Of a DNA stretch of 64,000 bases, positions 38,417 to 47,878 are shown one piece after another; within the stretch, counting starts at the first letter, position 1, and every line of letters starts with the position of its first letter. The translations under genes and the position numbers were made by a program. The notes beneath the pieces were generated by a model. That model worked only from the letters and a program-made list of their open reading frames with translations. It searched no databases and was not told the origin of the DNA. The stretch comes from an uncultured Chthonomonadales bacterium (GTDB taxonomy: Bacteria > Armatimonadota > Chthonomonadetes > Chthonomonadales > CAJBBX01). The stretch lies in NCBI GenBank assembly GCA_938005745.1, contig CALLMM010000018.1, forward strand, positions 81,853-145,852, given 5' to 3'.

Positions 38417-39795
38417 CGCGGACTCGCGCGCTCCATCGCGCTCAGCCCCTGTGCGGCAGGGCGCAGCGCCGCCGCAGAGTCTCCCTCCGATACGCGCGCC
38501 CCCTGCAGATGGAGCGCGCGTATCTCCTGCGCCAGATGTCCCAGACAGGCGCAGAAGACGGCGACAACCATCCCGTAGAACGCCCCCGACCAGTAGTGAT
38601 AGTGCAGATTGCTGTAGGGCAGAATCGGTAGGAAGACCAGCAGGTAACAGCCCCCGATCCACAGACCCGGCTCCTGCCGGCGGTAACGCGCCAGCAGCGC
38701 GATCCCCAATAGATAGAGCAGCATCCCGTAGACCCGCGCCAGCGTCTGCGGCTCCAGAAGCTGCGCCCATCCCGCCTCGCCGCTGTCCAGCCACTGCGCG
38801 CACGCCGCAACGATCCCCGCGCTGAGCCCCGCGATCCAGCCTCCGCGCCACCGCCTCCACAGCCCGAACGCGCAGACCGCCAGAACCATCGCTGCGGCAG
38901 CCACCACCCAGAGATTGCCGGTGCGCATCTCCAGATAGACCGGTCCTCCCCAGCTTAACAGCAGCTTCTGCAGGACGGAGGCGCGCCACATGGGCAGCTC
39001 GGCGGGGTGGGTGAGAACCAGACTGCGGAAGAGCCAGAACCCGCCGCCAAGTGCCGCAAACGCCCACGTCAGGCGCGTAACCCGGCACCTCCGATGCCAG
39101 ATCAGCGCGACCGCGAGGGGCGCCAGGATGTAACCCATCTCCTTGAAGCAGAGGCTCACCGCAAAACAGAGCAGCGCGCCGACCGCGCTCCGGCGGTCGG
39201 GCTGCCGAAGATGACGATCCAGCAGCAGAAGACAGAGCAGCCCGGAGGTCAGCCCGAATACGTCGTTCTGCGCGGGCCACCAGGCGACCGACCGCTCCAC
39301 CGAAAAGAAGAAGAGACCGGCGGGGGTCGTGAAGAAGTATACCGCGATCATAGCAAATAGAATCGACGCTTTTTTTCGATGCTGGAAGAGACTCAGGCAG
39401 AGCGCGTAGAGCAGCGCGGCATTCAGGCTGTGCGCCAGCCAGGTGAGGAGGTTGTAGGCGGTGAAGTTCAGGTCGAAGGCGCGCTGCTGGAGGAAGAAGA
39501 GCGTGCTGGTCAGCGGACGGTAGAACTCAAAGCCGGGATAGTTCCAGGGACCAACCCACCAGCCGGGAATATCGCTCCAGCGGGCGTTCTGCGCGGCGCG
39601 ATAGAGGTGATGAATATCCGCCGGACGGCTCAGTTCGATCTGCGCCGTTTCAGGCGAGAAGCGCACGAACGGAGCGGTGTGCCACAGGGCAAGGAGCAGA
39701 GCAGCCAGCACTCCCCCCGCAGCCATCAAACGAGGATTTCGGTCAAAACAGGCGCAGACAGCCCCGAGGCTGCGCATGACCCGCGTCTGCCACAT
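38413..39795 (-). CDS. Polytopic membrane protein, glycosyltransferase-39-like/hypothetical
   Basis: Multiple hydrophobic helices; FEFYRPLTSTLFFLQQRAFDLNFTAYNLLTWLAHSLNAALLY. Confidence 0.7.
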   Translation of the reverse strand: MWQTRVMRSLGAVCACFDRNPRLMAAGGVLAALLLALWHTAPFVRFSPETAQIELSRPADIHHLYRAAQNARWSDIPGWWVGPWNYPGFEFYRPLTSTLFFLQQRAFDLNFTAYNLLTWLAHSLNAALLYALCLSLFQHRKKASILFAMIAVYFFTTPAGLFFFSVERSVAWWPAQNDVFGLTSGLLCLLLLDRHLRQPDRRSAVGALLCFAVSLCFKEMGYILAPLAVALIWHRRCRVTRLTWAFAALGGGFWLFRSLVLTHPAELPMWRASVLQKLLLSWGGPVYLEMRTGNLWVVAAAAMVLAVCAFGLWRRWRGGWIAGLSAGIVAACAQWLDSGEAGWAQLLEPQTLARVYGMLLYLLGIALLARYRRQEPGLWIGGCYLLVFLPILPYSNLHYHYWSGAFYGMVVAVFCACLGHLAQEIRALHLQGARVSEGDSAAALRPAAQGLSAMERASPR

Positions 39796-39870
39796 CGTAA
39801 AACCTCTGGGGAGAAAAGGTTAAGATGCTATCCGCGCTGCGAAACCAGGGGGAAAAGACCGCTTTTCGGT

Positions 39871-39899
39871 AGTATAAGCTCCTTTCGCACGTATGTCAA
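39871..39899 (-). promoter_or_regulatory. Sigma70-type promoter for the 39795 gene
   Basis: Minus strand TTGACA-N17-TATACT. Confidence 0.75.
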
Positions 39900-39956
39900 G
39901 ATATTTCGTGAGGGGTTTCTTGCAGGTCTGCGCCGGGTGTTGGCGCTGTCCGCTGT

Positions 39957-40104
39957 GAGATTGCTTCGGTCGCTGTCGCTCCCGTGCAATGACAGAAAAG
40001 GGGTCGGCTGCGCTCCCGCGCAATGACAGACCGGGACGTTCGAGCGTTCCAGAGACGCGCAACACGCCCTCAATCCGTCATTGCGAGCGAAGCGAAGCAA
40101 TCTT
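39957..40104. repeat. Inverted/partial copies of a TCATTGCGAGCGAAGCGAAGCAATCT-type intergenic repeat
   Basis: Right copy CGTCATTGCGAGCGAAGCGAAGCAATCTT (40076-40104), inverted diverged left copy (39957-39995) and half copy GCGCTCCCGCGCAATGACAG (about 40010-40029). Confidence 0.75.
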
Positions 40105-40124
40105 CCACCTGACAACCTGAAGTC

Positions 40125-42839
40125 TCAGCCGGCGGGATGACCGGCAGAGGTCGCGCCGCTCTTCGGCGTAGCGGGCGGCTCCTCCTTCCCGTCGCGCAGC
40201 CGCTCCTCAAACCGGGTGTAGAGCAGGCTGACCAGCAGCAGGATGACGCCCAGCGTAAAGAAGGAGACAATGCGATAGGGCTGTTCCAGCCAGGACAGGT
40301 CGAACAGGAACACCTTCAGGATCGAAAGGTAGAGCAGGGCGATGGCAAAGAGACGCAGCGGACGCACGCGCCGCCAGATGCCCGCTGAGATCGCCGCCAG
40401 CGCGTAGAGCGTCCACAGCAGCGACAGCGCAAGCTGCGGTGCGTTCGCCTGACCTGCGCCGCCCCAGCGCGCTCCCGCATAGTCCCACAGATCCACGCTG
40501 AGAAAGAGCAGGGCGAAGAGATTGGCTGCCGCCGCCAGCAACGCCGGAAGGATACGCTCCTCTGTCGGCAGCTTCTCACGATTCTTCCAGAGCATCCATG
40601 CCGACGCGCAGATCGCCGCAACGACCGCCCCACCCCCGAGCATCCGCTCATTGAGCAGCAGGCGCACCGGCTCCGTCAGGTTCGGCAGATCGAAGAGGAG
40701 GGCGCGCCCCGCCGCCAGTGTCAGCAGCGACAGCGCAAACCAGCGGACACGCAGCTCCCGCGCCGCAAAGCCCGTCCAGAGCAGAACCGCCGCCTCTGCC
40801 GCCCACGCCAGCGTCACGTAGCCCGCCCTGAGCTGCAGCGGGATGGCGATGGTCAGAAAGGTAACCGACAGCCCCGAATAGGTCAGGCGATGCAGAGGCT
40901 CCTCCCGACGCAGCCATACGCCGCCGAGGATCGCATGATACGCCGCCATTGTCAGCGCCGCCCCGCACAGCAGCGTGAATCCCCGATACGCGGCGAAACC
41001 CAGCCCGCCCGTCAGCAGACCGAAGAAGACGGCGGCATTCACGATCGGCGCAAAGATCTCTGCGCGGAACGCGGACCAGGCGACCTGCCGGCGCAGCGCG
41101 ATCCATAGCAGCGAGATCAGCAGGAACTCGCCCGCATAGATCGCGCTCGCCAGATGAAGCGGCGGCTGAGTCTCCGCCAACGAAGCCGCCAGCAAGCCGC
41201 CGGCAGGGAGGATGAGCGCGGAGACCGCCAGCGTCGCGGAAAAGGCGATCGGCTCCTTACGCTGCCGGGCTGCGATCCAGATCGCGCACGCCGTCACAGC
41301 GGCGGAGAGAGGCAGCGACAGCGACGCCGCGGGCGCGCCCCACAGAAGATACCCATCCAGCACGCGGCAGGTCATCATCAGGTGCAGGAACGCATTGACG
41401 CCCGCGAGGACTGCCGCCGCCTTCTCCTCTTCGCGCCGGTTCATCATGAGCGCGACGCCCAGAAAGAGCAGGTAACTGAACTGCGTGAAGGCGAAAGCAG
41501 CGGGAACCTGCTCACGGTCCAGCGTCGCGTTCAGCGAGAAGAGCGTCATCCCCGCCAGAACGAACGCCGAGAGCGCGCCGAAGAGCAGCCGCACCTCGCG
41601 ATCCAGATGCGGCAGTTTTGGCAGGGCTGTCGCCAGCCCGGCAAAGAGCAGCGCCGCCAGGACACCCGCTAGGGTATAGTCCGGCAGCCCCAGAACGCCC
41701 GCTTCGCTCAGTATCGCCAGACTCGACAGCATAAACGCCAGACATCCGCCCGTCACCAGCGCCACTCCCGCTATCCGGGCAGGGGAGAGGGTCTTCGGCG
41801 CATCCGGCTCCGCCGCCTTTCCCGGCTCCTCGGAAGGCGCATAGAGCGCGCGCGCTCCCATATAGCTGGAGAAGAGCATGTAGAGCGCGGCAAACGCCTC
41901 GACCCGCCATCCGCCTGCCTCCAGCGGTCCGGCAAAGAAGAAGATGATCCAGGTAGACAGGAAGGAGACGACCGCCAGCGAGTGCCAGGAGCGCAGGCGT
42001 GTCAGGATCGCCACCCAGACATTCAGCGCGGCAAGATAGGCGTACAGACGCACCAGGGAGTCCGTGCTGACCGCTCCCGCCCCCTCCTGCCGGATCAGCA
42101 CGGGAGCCGCGAACGCGCCGAGAATGCAGAGGACGGCGACCGCTTCGGTGCGATTGCGGATCGCCAGCGCGGAGGCGGCAAGCGCGCCGACCGCCAGCGC
42201 GCCCAGCGCCGCCGTGTAGCCGATCAGGCGCGGCTCATAGAAGCTGTAGGCGGCGTAGAGGGAGAGGAAGTAGACGACGATCCCGCCGGAGGCGAGCGCC
42301 TGCGCGTAGTTTCGGTAGCGGGGCTTCGGGAGCAGAATCTGTCCCGTCGCCAGCAGGAAGAGCGCGGTAAACAGCCCGATGCCCACCTGCGCGGGAGGAC
42401 CGATCCAGCCGGAGCGAAAAGCGTACTGCAGGAAGAAAGCGGTCGCCGCCGCAATTGCGGCGATGCCCAGACGCGCCAGCCAGTTTGCGCCCAGAAGCGT
42501 CTCCAGATCGGGCATCCGGACGGCAGGCGCGGATGCTGGCGGCGTCGTTTCGGCGGCGGAAGGCGCCAGGACGGGCTGCGGCTCTGCCGGAAGCGGCGGA
42601 CTGACCGGCGCAGCCGCCGGGGTCGGAGGATAGAGGGGCGGCGCAGAGGCAGCCTGTGTCTCCGGAGAAGGCGCGCCGACAGGCTTTCCGGCGGACAACT
42701 GGCTCCACCGCCACTGCAGTTCCCGTATCTGTCCCGCCAGCATCTCCAGACGCACCAGCGTGTAGATGGGAAATGCCACGAAGAGCAGGATGATCGCTCC
42801 CACGATCAGCAGCCCTAACAGAATACTCAGATCCTCCAT
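40125..42839 (-). CDS. DUF2339 family polytopic membrane protein
   Basis: N-terminal coiled region, P-rich linker, LETLLGANWLARLGIAAIAAATAFFLQYAF then more than 20 hydrophobic segments. Confidence 0.88.
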   Translation of the reverse strand: MEDLSILLGLLIVGAIILLFVAFPIYTLVRLEMLAGQIRELQWRWSQLSAGKPVGAPSPETQAASAPPLYPPTPAAAPVSPPLPAEPQPVLAPSAAETTPPASAPAVRMPDLETLLGANWLARLGIAAIAAATAFFLQYAFRSGWIGPPAQVGIGLFTALFLLATGQILLPKPRYRNYAQALASGGIVVYFLSLYAAYSFYEPRLIGYTAALGALAVGALAASALAIRNRTEAVAVLCILGAFAAPVLIRQEGAGAVSTDSLVRLYAYLAALNVWVAILTRLRSWHSLAVVSFLSTWIIFFFAGPLEAGGWRVEAFAALYMLFSSYMGARALYAPSEEPGKAAEPDAPKTLSPARIAGVALVTGGCLAFMLSSLAILSEAGVLGLPDYTLAGVLAALLFAGLATALPKLPHLDREVRLLFGALSAFVLAGMTLFSLNATLDREQVPAAFAFTQFSYLLFLGVALMMNRREEEKAAAVLAGVNAFLHLMMTCRVLDGYLLWGAPAASLSLPLSAAVTACAIWIAARQRKEPIAFSATLAVSALILPAGGLLAASLAETQPPLHLASAIYAGEFLLISLLWIALRRQVAWSAFRAEIFAPIVNAAVFFGLLTGGLGFAAYRGFTLLCGAALTMAAYHAILGGVWLRREEPLHRLTYSGLSVTFLTIAIPLQLRAGYVTLAWAAEAAVLLWTGFAARELRVRWFALSLLTLAAGRALLFDLPNLTEPVRLLLNERMLGGGAVVAAICASAWMLWKNREKLPTEERILPALLAAAANLFALLFLSVDLWDYAGARWGGAGQANAPQLALSLLWTLYALAAISAGIWRRVRPLRLFAIALLYLSILKVFLFDLSWLEQPYRIVSFFTLGVILLLVSLLYTRFEERLRDGKEEPPATPKSGATSAGHPAG

Positions 42840-43005
42840 ATACGTCTCCTTCTCGGCGATATGCCGGATGCGCTTCTGCCTCTACACGGTTATTGTAGTG
42901 GTCAGAGCGCGAGAAGGCATGGGCTGAAAGACCTATTTTCGCGGAGCGATAGTCCCCTCTTCTTCTACGGACGGGGAAAACGGCACGGTTCTGCAAAGAA
43001 AAGAC

Positions 43006-43034
43006 GGTCGGGGATGCTCTATGCATCCCCGACC
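43006..43034 (-). terminator. Intrinsic terminator of the suf operon
   Basis: 12-bp perfect stem GGTCGGGGATGC/GCATCCCCGACC, loop TCTAT; minus-strand downstream sequence GTCTTTTCTTT is U-rich. Confidence 0.75.
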
Positions 43035-43153
43035 TCAAATCAGCCGCCGATCTGCGCCCTGCCGCGACTGCCTTCAAGGTGGGAGCAGGCGATAGATCGC
43101 CCCGATCCGGGCACGCAGAAGCTGCCGGGATTCGAGGATCTCAGCGGAGGACG

Positions 43154-43522
43154 TCAGAGGTTCGGCGTGAAGGAGGTTCCGCAGCCGCAGCTGCGTCCGG
43201 CGTTGGGGTTCGTCCACTTCCAGCCGCCCTCCAGCAGGTTCATCAGGCTGAAGTCGAGGGTTGCGCCGGTGAGGAAGCGCGCGCTCTTCTTATCCACCAT
43301 GACGGTGATGCCGTCCACCTCATAGACCAGGTCCCGCTCGGTGGGCGTATCGTCCAACGCAATTGTGTAGGAGAGGCCGCTGCAGCCTCCGCCCTTCACG
43401 CCCAGCCGCAAGCCGCAGTTCTCCCGGTTGTTTTTTTTCATCAGGTAGCGCGCCTGCTTCACCGCGTTTGCAGTAAGCGTTACGACCGGCTGCGCGGTAT
43501 CCATCAGGTTCACCGTATTCAT
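43154..43522 (-). CDS. HesB/IscA/SufA family iron-sulfur carrier
   Basis: LRLGVKGGGCSGLSYTIALDD...PNAGRSCGCGTSF. Confidence 0.95.
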   Translation of the reverse strand: MNTVNLMDTAQPVVTLTANAVKQARYLMKKNNRENCGLRLGVKGGGCSGLSYTIALDDTPTERDLVYEVDGITVMVDKKSARFLTGATLDFSLMNLLEGGWKWTNPNAGRSCGCGTSFTPNL

Positions 43523-43553
43523 CACTCCATCTCCACAGGCAGAAGGATCTCTC

Positions 43554-43889
43554 TCAGAAGAATCCAAGCTCCAGCTTCGCCGCCTCCGACATGCGCTCCG
43601 GCGTCCAGGGCGGATCCCAGACGATCTCTACCAGCACGTCGGTGACGCCATTGATCGCCCGCACCTTCTCCTCCACCTCCACCGGAATCTGTCCGGCGGC
43701 GGGGCAGGCGGGCGAGGTGAGCGTCATGCGGATATGCACCATCCCGTCCTTATGCACCTCTATGTCGTAGATCAGCCCCAGCTCGTAGATGTCAACGGGT
43801 ATTTCTGGATCGTAGACCGTGCGCAGCGCCTCGATCACCTCGCCCTCGATCATCAGGGTGCTGAAGGGCTTTGTACCTATCTCATGCAT
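43554..43889 (-). CDS. sufT: SufT/DUF59 (MIP18 family) Fe-S assembly protein
   Basis: VIEALRTVYDPEIPVDIYELGLIYDIEV, MTLTSPACPAAGQIP. Confidence 0.92.
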   Translation of the reverse strand: MHEIGTKPFSTLMIEGEVIEALRTVYDPEIPVDIYELGLIYDIEVHKDGMVHIRMTLTSPACPAAGQIPVEVEEKVRAINGVTDVLVEIVWDPPWTPERMSEAAKLELGFF

Positions 43890-43896
43890 CGTCTTA

Positions 43897-44346
43897 TCAC
43901 TCCGTAGATGCCACTGTATCGTCCGAATTCAGCGCGTTATGCAGCGTATGCCAGGCGAGACCTGCGCACTTCACGCGGGCAGGAAACTCGCGCACCCCGG
44001 CAAAGACCGTCAGTTTTCCCAGCGTCTCGTCCGGCTCGCTCTCCACCGGCGCGGTGATCATCTCCTGAAAACGGTGGAACAGCTTCTCCGCCTCGGCGAC
44101 CGTCTTCCCCTTGACCGCCGTCGTCATCAGGGAGGCGGACGCTTTGGAGATGGCGCATCCCGACCCCTGAAAGCTCACGTCGGTCACCACGCCGTTGTCA
44201 ATATGCAGGAAGACCTCGATCTGATCCCCGCAGAGGGGGTTGTGTCCGAGCGCGTGATGATTGGCGTCCGGCATGACCCGGAAGTTGCGCGGCTGGCGGT
44301 TATGATCCAGGATGACTTCCTGATAGAGTTCGCGCAGGTCCGACAT
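43897..44346 (-). CDS. sufU: SufU Fe-S assembly/sulfurtransferase protein
   Basis: LYQEVILDHNRQPRNFRV, NPLCGDQIEVFLHIDN, FQGSGCAISKASASLMT. Confidence 0.95.
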   Translation of the reverse strand: MSDLRELYQEVILDHNRQPRNFRVMPDANHHALGHNPLCGDQIEVFLHIDNGVVTDVSFQGSGCAISKASASLMTTAVKGKTVAEAEKLFHRFQEMITAPVESEPDETLGKLTVFAGVREFPARVKCAGLAWHTLHNALNSDDTVASTE

Positions 44347-45575
44347 TAACCAAACACCTCCCGCACCCGAGCCAGTGAATCTGCCAGCCTGTCCACATCC
44401 TCCCGGGTGTTATAGATGGCGAAGGAGGCGCGCACCGTCGCCGGAACGCCCAGGCGGCTCATCAGCGGCTGGCAGCAGTGGTGTCCCACGCGCACCGCCA
44501 CGCCCTCCTGATCCAGGATCGTGCCGATGTCGTGCGGATGGACGCCCTCCATCTCAAACGAGATCACGCTCGCCTTCTCCCGCGCCGTCCCGATCAGACG
44601 CACCCCCTGCACCCTCTCCAGAGTATGCGTGGCGTACTCCAGCAGTTCGTGCTCATACTCCGCGACCGCCTCCATGCCGATGCCCTCCAGGTACTCGATG
44701 GTGGCATGCAGCCCGACGGCGTCCGCCGCGTTGGGCGTTCCCGCCTCGAACTTCTGCGGAATGGGGGCGTAGGTAGAGCGATCAAAGGTAACCAGACTGA
44801 TCATGGAGCCGCCGCCCTGATAGGGGGGCATGGCTTCCAGAAGCGCGGCTTTTCCGTAGAGCGCGCCGATCCCGGTCGGTCCAAACATCTTATGTCCGGA
44901 GAAGGCGTAGAAGTCGCAGTCCAGCTCCTGCACATCCACCGGCATATGCGGAACCGCCTGTGCGCCGTCTATCAGCGCCGGGATACCCCGTTCGTGCGCC
45001 ATGGCGATCATCTCGCGCACGGGGTTGATCGTCCCCAGCACGTTGGAGACATGCGTCACCGCCACCAGCTTCACGCGGTCATGGAGCATCCGCGCATACG
45101 CCTCCATATCCAGTTCGCCCCGACCATTGATCGGAACGACCCGTATGCGCGCCCCCTTCTCCGCGCAGACCATCTGCCAGGGCAGGATGTTGGAGTGGTG
45201 CTCCATCTCCGTCAGGAGGATCTCGTCGCCCGCCTGCAGTCTCTGGCGTCCGAAGGTCTGCGCGACCAGATTGATCGCCTCGGTGCAGCCGCGCACGAAG
45301 ACAACCTCCCGCGCCTCCGCCGCATGGATAAATCGCTGGACGCTGCGGCGCGCCTCCTCATAGGCAAGCGTCGCCCGCTCGCTCAGGGCATGCACCCCGC
45401 GATGGACGCTGGCATTGTCCTCCGAATAGAAGCGTGTCAGAGAGTCTATGACGACCTGCGGCTTCTGGGACGTGGCGGCGTTGTCGAGATAGACCAGTGG
45501 CTTGCCGCCCCGCACCTTTTGCCGGAGGATCGGAAACTCCTCGCGTATGCGATAGGGGTCGAGCGAACTCCTCAT
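44346..45575 (-). CDS. sufS: Cysteine desulfurase SufS
   Basis: LVYLDNAATSQKPQVVID, DFYAFSGHKMFGPTGIGALYGK, VRVGHHCCQPLMSRLGVPATVRASFAIYNT. Confidence 0.97.
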   Translation of the reverse strand: MRSSLDPYRIREEFPILRQKVRGGKPLVYLDNAATSQKPQVVIDSLTRFYSEDNASVHRGVHALSERATLAYEEARRSVQRFIHAAEAREVVFVRGCTEAINLVAQTFGRQRLQAGDEILLTEMEHHSNILPWQMVCAEKGARIRVVPINGRGELDMEAYARMLHDRVKLVAVTHVSNVLGTINPVREMIAMAHERGIPALIDGAQAVPHMPVDVQELDCDFYAFSGHKMFGPTGIGALYGKAALLEAMPPYQGGGSMISLVTFDRSTYAPIPQKFEAGTPNAADAVGLHATIEYLEGIGMEAVAEYEHELLEYATHTLERVQGVRLIGTAREKASVISFEMEGVHPHDIGTILDQEGVAVRVGHHCCQPLMSRLGVPATVRASFAIYNTREDVDRLADSLARVREVFG

Positions 45576-45709
45576 TCCCCGCCTCTCTCCACCCGTCTTT
45601 ATATAGGTTACCATAAGGGTTTTCCCCCTGCGATAGTCAGCGGCGCGGCGCGAGAGGATTTTACCGGGAACCGCGTTGCGGCGGCGGATCGCTCTCGCGC
45701 CGCGCGCCC

Positions 45710-47035
45710 TTAATGCGGCTTGGGAAGCTGCGCCAGCATCACCTCATCGAGCGCGCGCCGCAGCGCCTCGATCTGTATGCGATCCAGAATGTCCATCGCG
45801 AAGGCGTGGATCAGCAGGCTGCGGGCGTCCTCCCGATCAATGCCCCGCGCCCGCAGATAGAAGAGCTGATCGGCGTCCAGTTGACCGACCGTCGCGCCAT
45901 GCGTGCACTTCACATCGTCCGCAAAGATCTCCAGCTGCGGCTTGGTGTTGATCTGCGCGTTATCGGAGAGCAGCAGCGCCTGATTGGTCTGCTTGGCGTC
46001 GGTCTTCTGCGCGTCCTGCCGCACGTAGATCTTGCCGTTGAAGACGCCCCGCCCGTGCTCATCCAGAACGCCCTTGTAGATCTGATGACTGCTGCAGTGG
46101 GGTCTGGCATGGTCAAGCGTCGTATGGTTGTCCACCAGCCGCCGACCATTGACCAGATACAGACCGTTCAGCGTGCAGTCAATCCCCTCGCCGTTGAGCA
46201 GCGCGTAGACATCGTTGCGCACCAGACCGCCCCCCAGCGTGATGGAGTGCGAACGGAAATTGGCGTTCCGGCTCAACTGCGCGTGGGTATAGGAGACATG
46301 GTAGGCGTCCATGCTCTCCCGCTGCGTCTTGTAGTGATCCACCACGGCGTTCTCGCCGACAACGATCTCCGTGACGGCGTTGGTCAGGTAGACGTCGCGC
46401 TGCACGCCGACGTAGCTTTCGATGAGCGAACAGCGGCTGTTCGCTCCGGCGACGACCAGCACGCGCGGATGCGAGACGGTCGGAGCGTTTTCGGTCGCGC
46501 TGACAAACAGCAGGCGGATCGGCTCCTCGACAACCACGCTGCGCGGAATGTAGACAAAGGCTCCGTCGTCCATGAACGCCGTGTTCAGCGCGGCAAAGGC
46601 ATGGGTATCCTGGGCGGCAAAGCGCGCCAGATAGGTATCCGCCGTATCGGGATCGTCCGACAGGTGCGCCGCCAGGCTCCCGACCTGCACGCCCTTCGGC
46701 AGGGGGTGCAGACAGGTCAGTTCGGGCGAATACCTGCCGTTGACAAAGACGATCTGACTGTACTCCATGCCCGCAAACTGGAACGGTTCAAGCTGCCCGA
46801 CGGTTATCGCGACCGGCGCGGCGGAAGCCGGAACGAAATCGGTGTCCGTGATGGGGTGAATAGGCGTGAACCGCCACTCCTCATCCTCCATCGTGGGAAA
46901 ACCCATCTGCTGAAATCGGTTGAAAGCCATCTGCCGGACGCGCTGCAGCCATGCGGGAGAGCGATCCTCTTTCTCCCGGATAAACGCCTCAAACTGCGCG
47001 GAGAAGAGGCTTTCGGTAGTCATGACGGGACTCAT
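45710..47035 (-). CDS. sufD: Fe-S assembly protein SufD
   Basis: DEHGRGVFNGKIYVRQDAQKTDAKQTNQALLLSDNAQINTKPQLEIFADDVKCTHGATVGQLD. Confidence 0.97.
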   Translation of the reverse strand: MSPVMTTESLFSAQFEAFIREKEDRSPAWLQRVRQMAFNRFQQMGFPTMEDEEWRFTPIHPITDTDFVPASAAPVAITVGQLEPFQFAGMEYSQIVFVNGRYSPELTCLHPLPKGVQVGSLAAHLSDDPDTADTYLARFAAQDTHAFAALNTAFMDDGAFVYIPRSVVVEEPIRLLFVSATENAPTVSHPRVLVVAGANSRCSLIESYVGVQRDVYLTNAVTEIVVGENAVVDHYKTQRESMDAYHVSYTHAQLSRNANFRSHSITLGGGLVRNDVYALLNGEGIDCTLNGLYLVNGRRLVDNHTTLDHARPHCSSHQIYKGVLDEHGRGVFNGKIYVRQDAQKTDAKQTNQALLLSDNAQINTKPQLEIFADDVKCTHGATVGQLDADQLFYLRARGIDREDARSLLIHAFAMDILDRIQIEALRRALDEVMLAQLPKPH

Positions 47036-47055
47036 CTTCTGTCCTCTCTCCCTGT

Positions 47056-47823
47056 TCAGGCGTTGACCAGCGCGGCTTTTTCGGTCTCTTCGATCCAGCC
47101 GTAGCCCTTCTCCTCCAGCTCCAGCGCCAGCTCCTTGCCGCCGGATCGGACGATTCTCCCGTCCGCCATCACATGGACGATGTCGGGAACGATGTAGTTG
47201 AGAAGCCGCTGATAGTGCGTGACCACCACAAAGGCGCGCTCCGGGCTGCGCAGGCTGTTGACGCCGTTGGCGACGATCTTCAGCGCGTCAATGTCCAGTC
47301 CTGAGTCGGTCTCGTCCAGCAGAGCCAGTTTCGGCTCCAGCACCGACATCTGGAAGATCTCGTTGCGCTTCTTCTCTCCGCCGGAGAAGCCCTCGTTGAC
47401 CGGACGCTGCAGCAGGGTGTTGTCCATCTCCAGCAGCTTCATCTTCTCGCGCACCAGCGCCAGGAACTCCATCGCGTCCAGCTCCTCCTGCCCGCGATGC
47501 TTGCGAATGGCGTTCAGAGCCGCCTTCAGAAAGTAGGAGTTATTGACGCCGGGGATCTCAACGGGATACTGAAACGCCAGAAAGATGCCCTCCTGCGCCC
47601 GCTCCTCCGGCTCCATCTCCAGCAGATTGACGCCGTTGTAGAGCACCTCGCCCTCGGTCACCTCATAGTCCTCATGTCCGGCGATAACGCGGGCAAGCGT
47701 GCTCTTGCCGGAGCCGTTGGGTCCCATGATGGCGTGCACCTCTCCCGCATTCACGGTCAAGTTGATGCCTTTCAGTATCTCTTTTCCCTCCACGCGGGCG
47801 CGAAGGTTCCTAATCTCAAGCAT
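47056..47823 (-). CDS. sufC: Fe-S assembly ATPase SufC
   Basis: MLEIRNLRARVEGKEILKGINLTVNAGEVHAIMGPNGSGKSTLARVIAGH, NEGFSGGEKKRNEIFQM. Confidence 0.98.
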   Translation of the reverse strand: MLEIRNLRARVEGKEILKGINLTVNAGEVHAIMGPNGSGKSTLARVIAGHEDYEVTEGEVLYNGVNLLEMEPEERAQEGIFLAFQYPVEIPGVNNSYFLKAALNAIRKHRGQEELDAMEFLALVREKMKLLEMDNTLLQRPVNEGFSGGEKKRNEIFQMSVLEPKLALLDETDSGLDIDALKIVANGVNSLRSPERAFVVVTHYQRLLNYIVPDIVHVMADGRIVRSGGKELALELEEKGYGWIEETEKAALVNA

Positions 47824-47878
47824 GGTGATTCTCTCTCCTGCGAATAGGCTTAAATTTCTGACTGTTTCTCTGCGTGAT

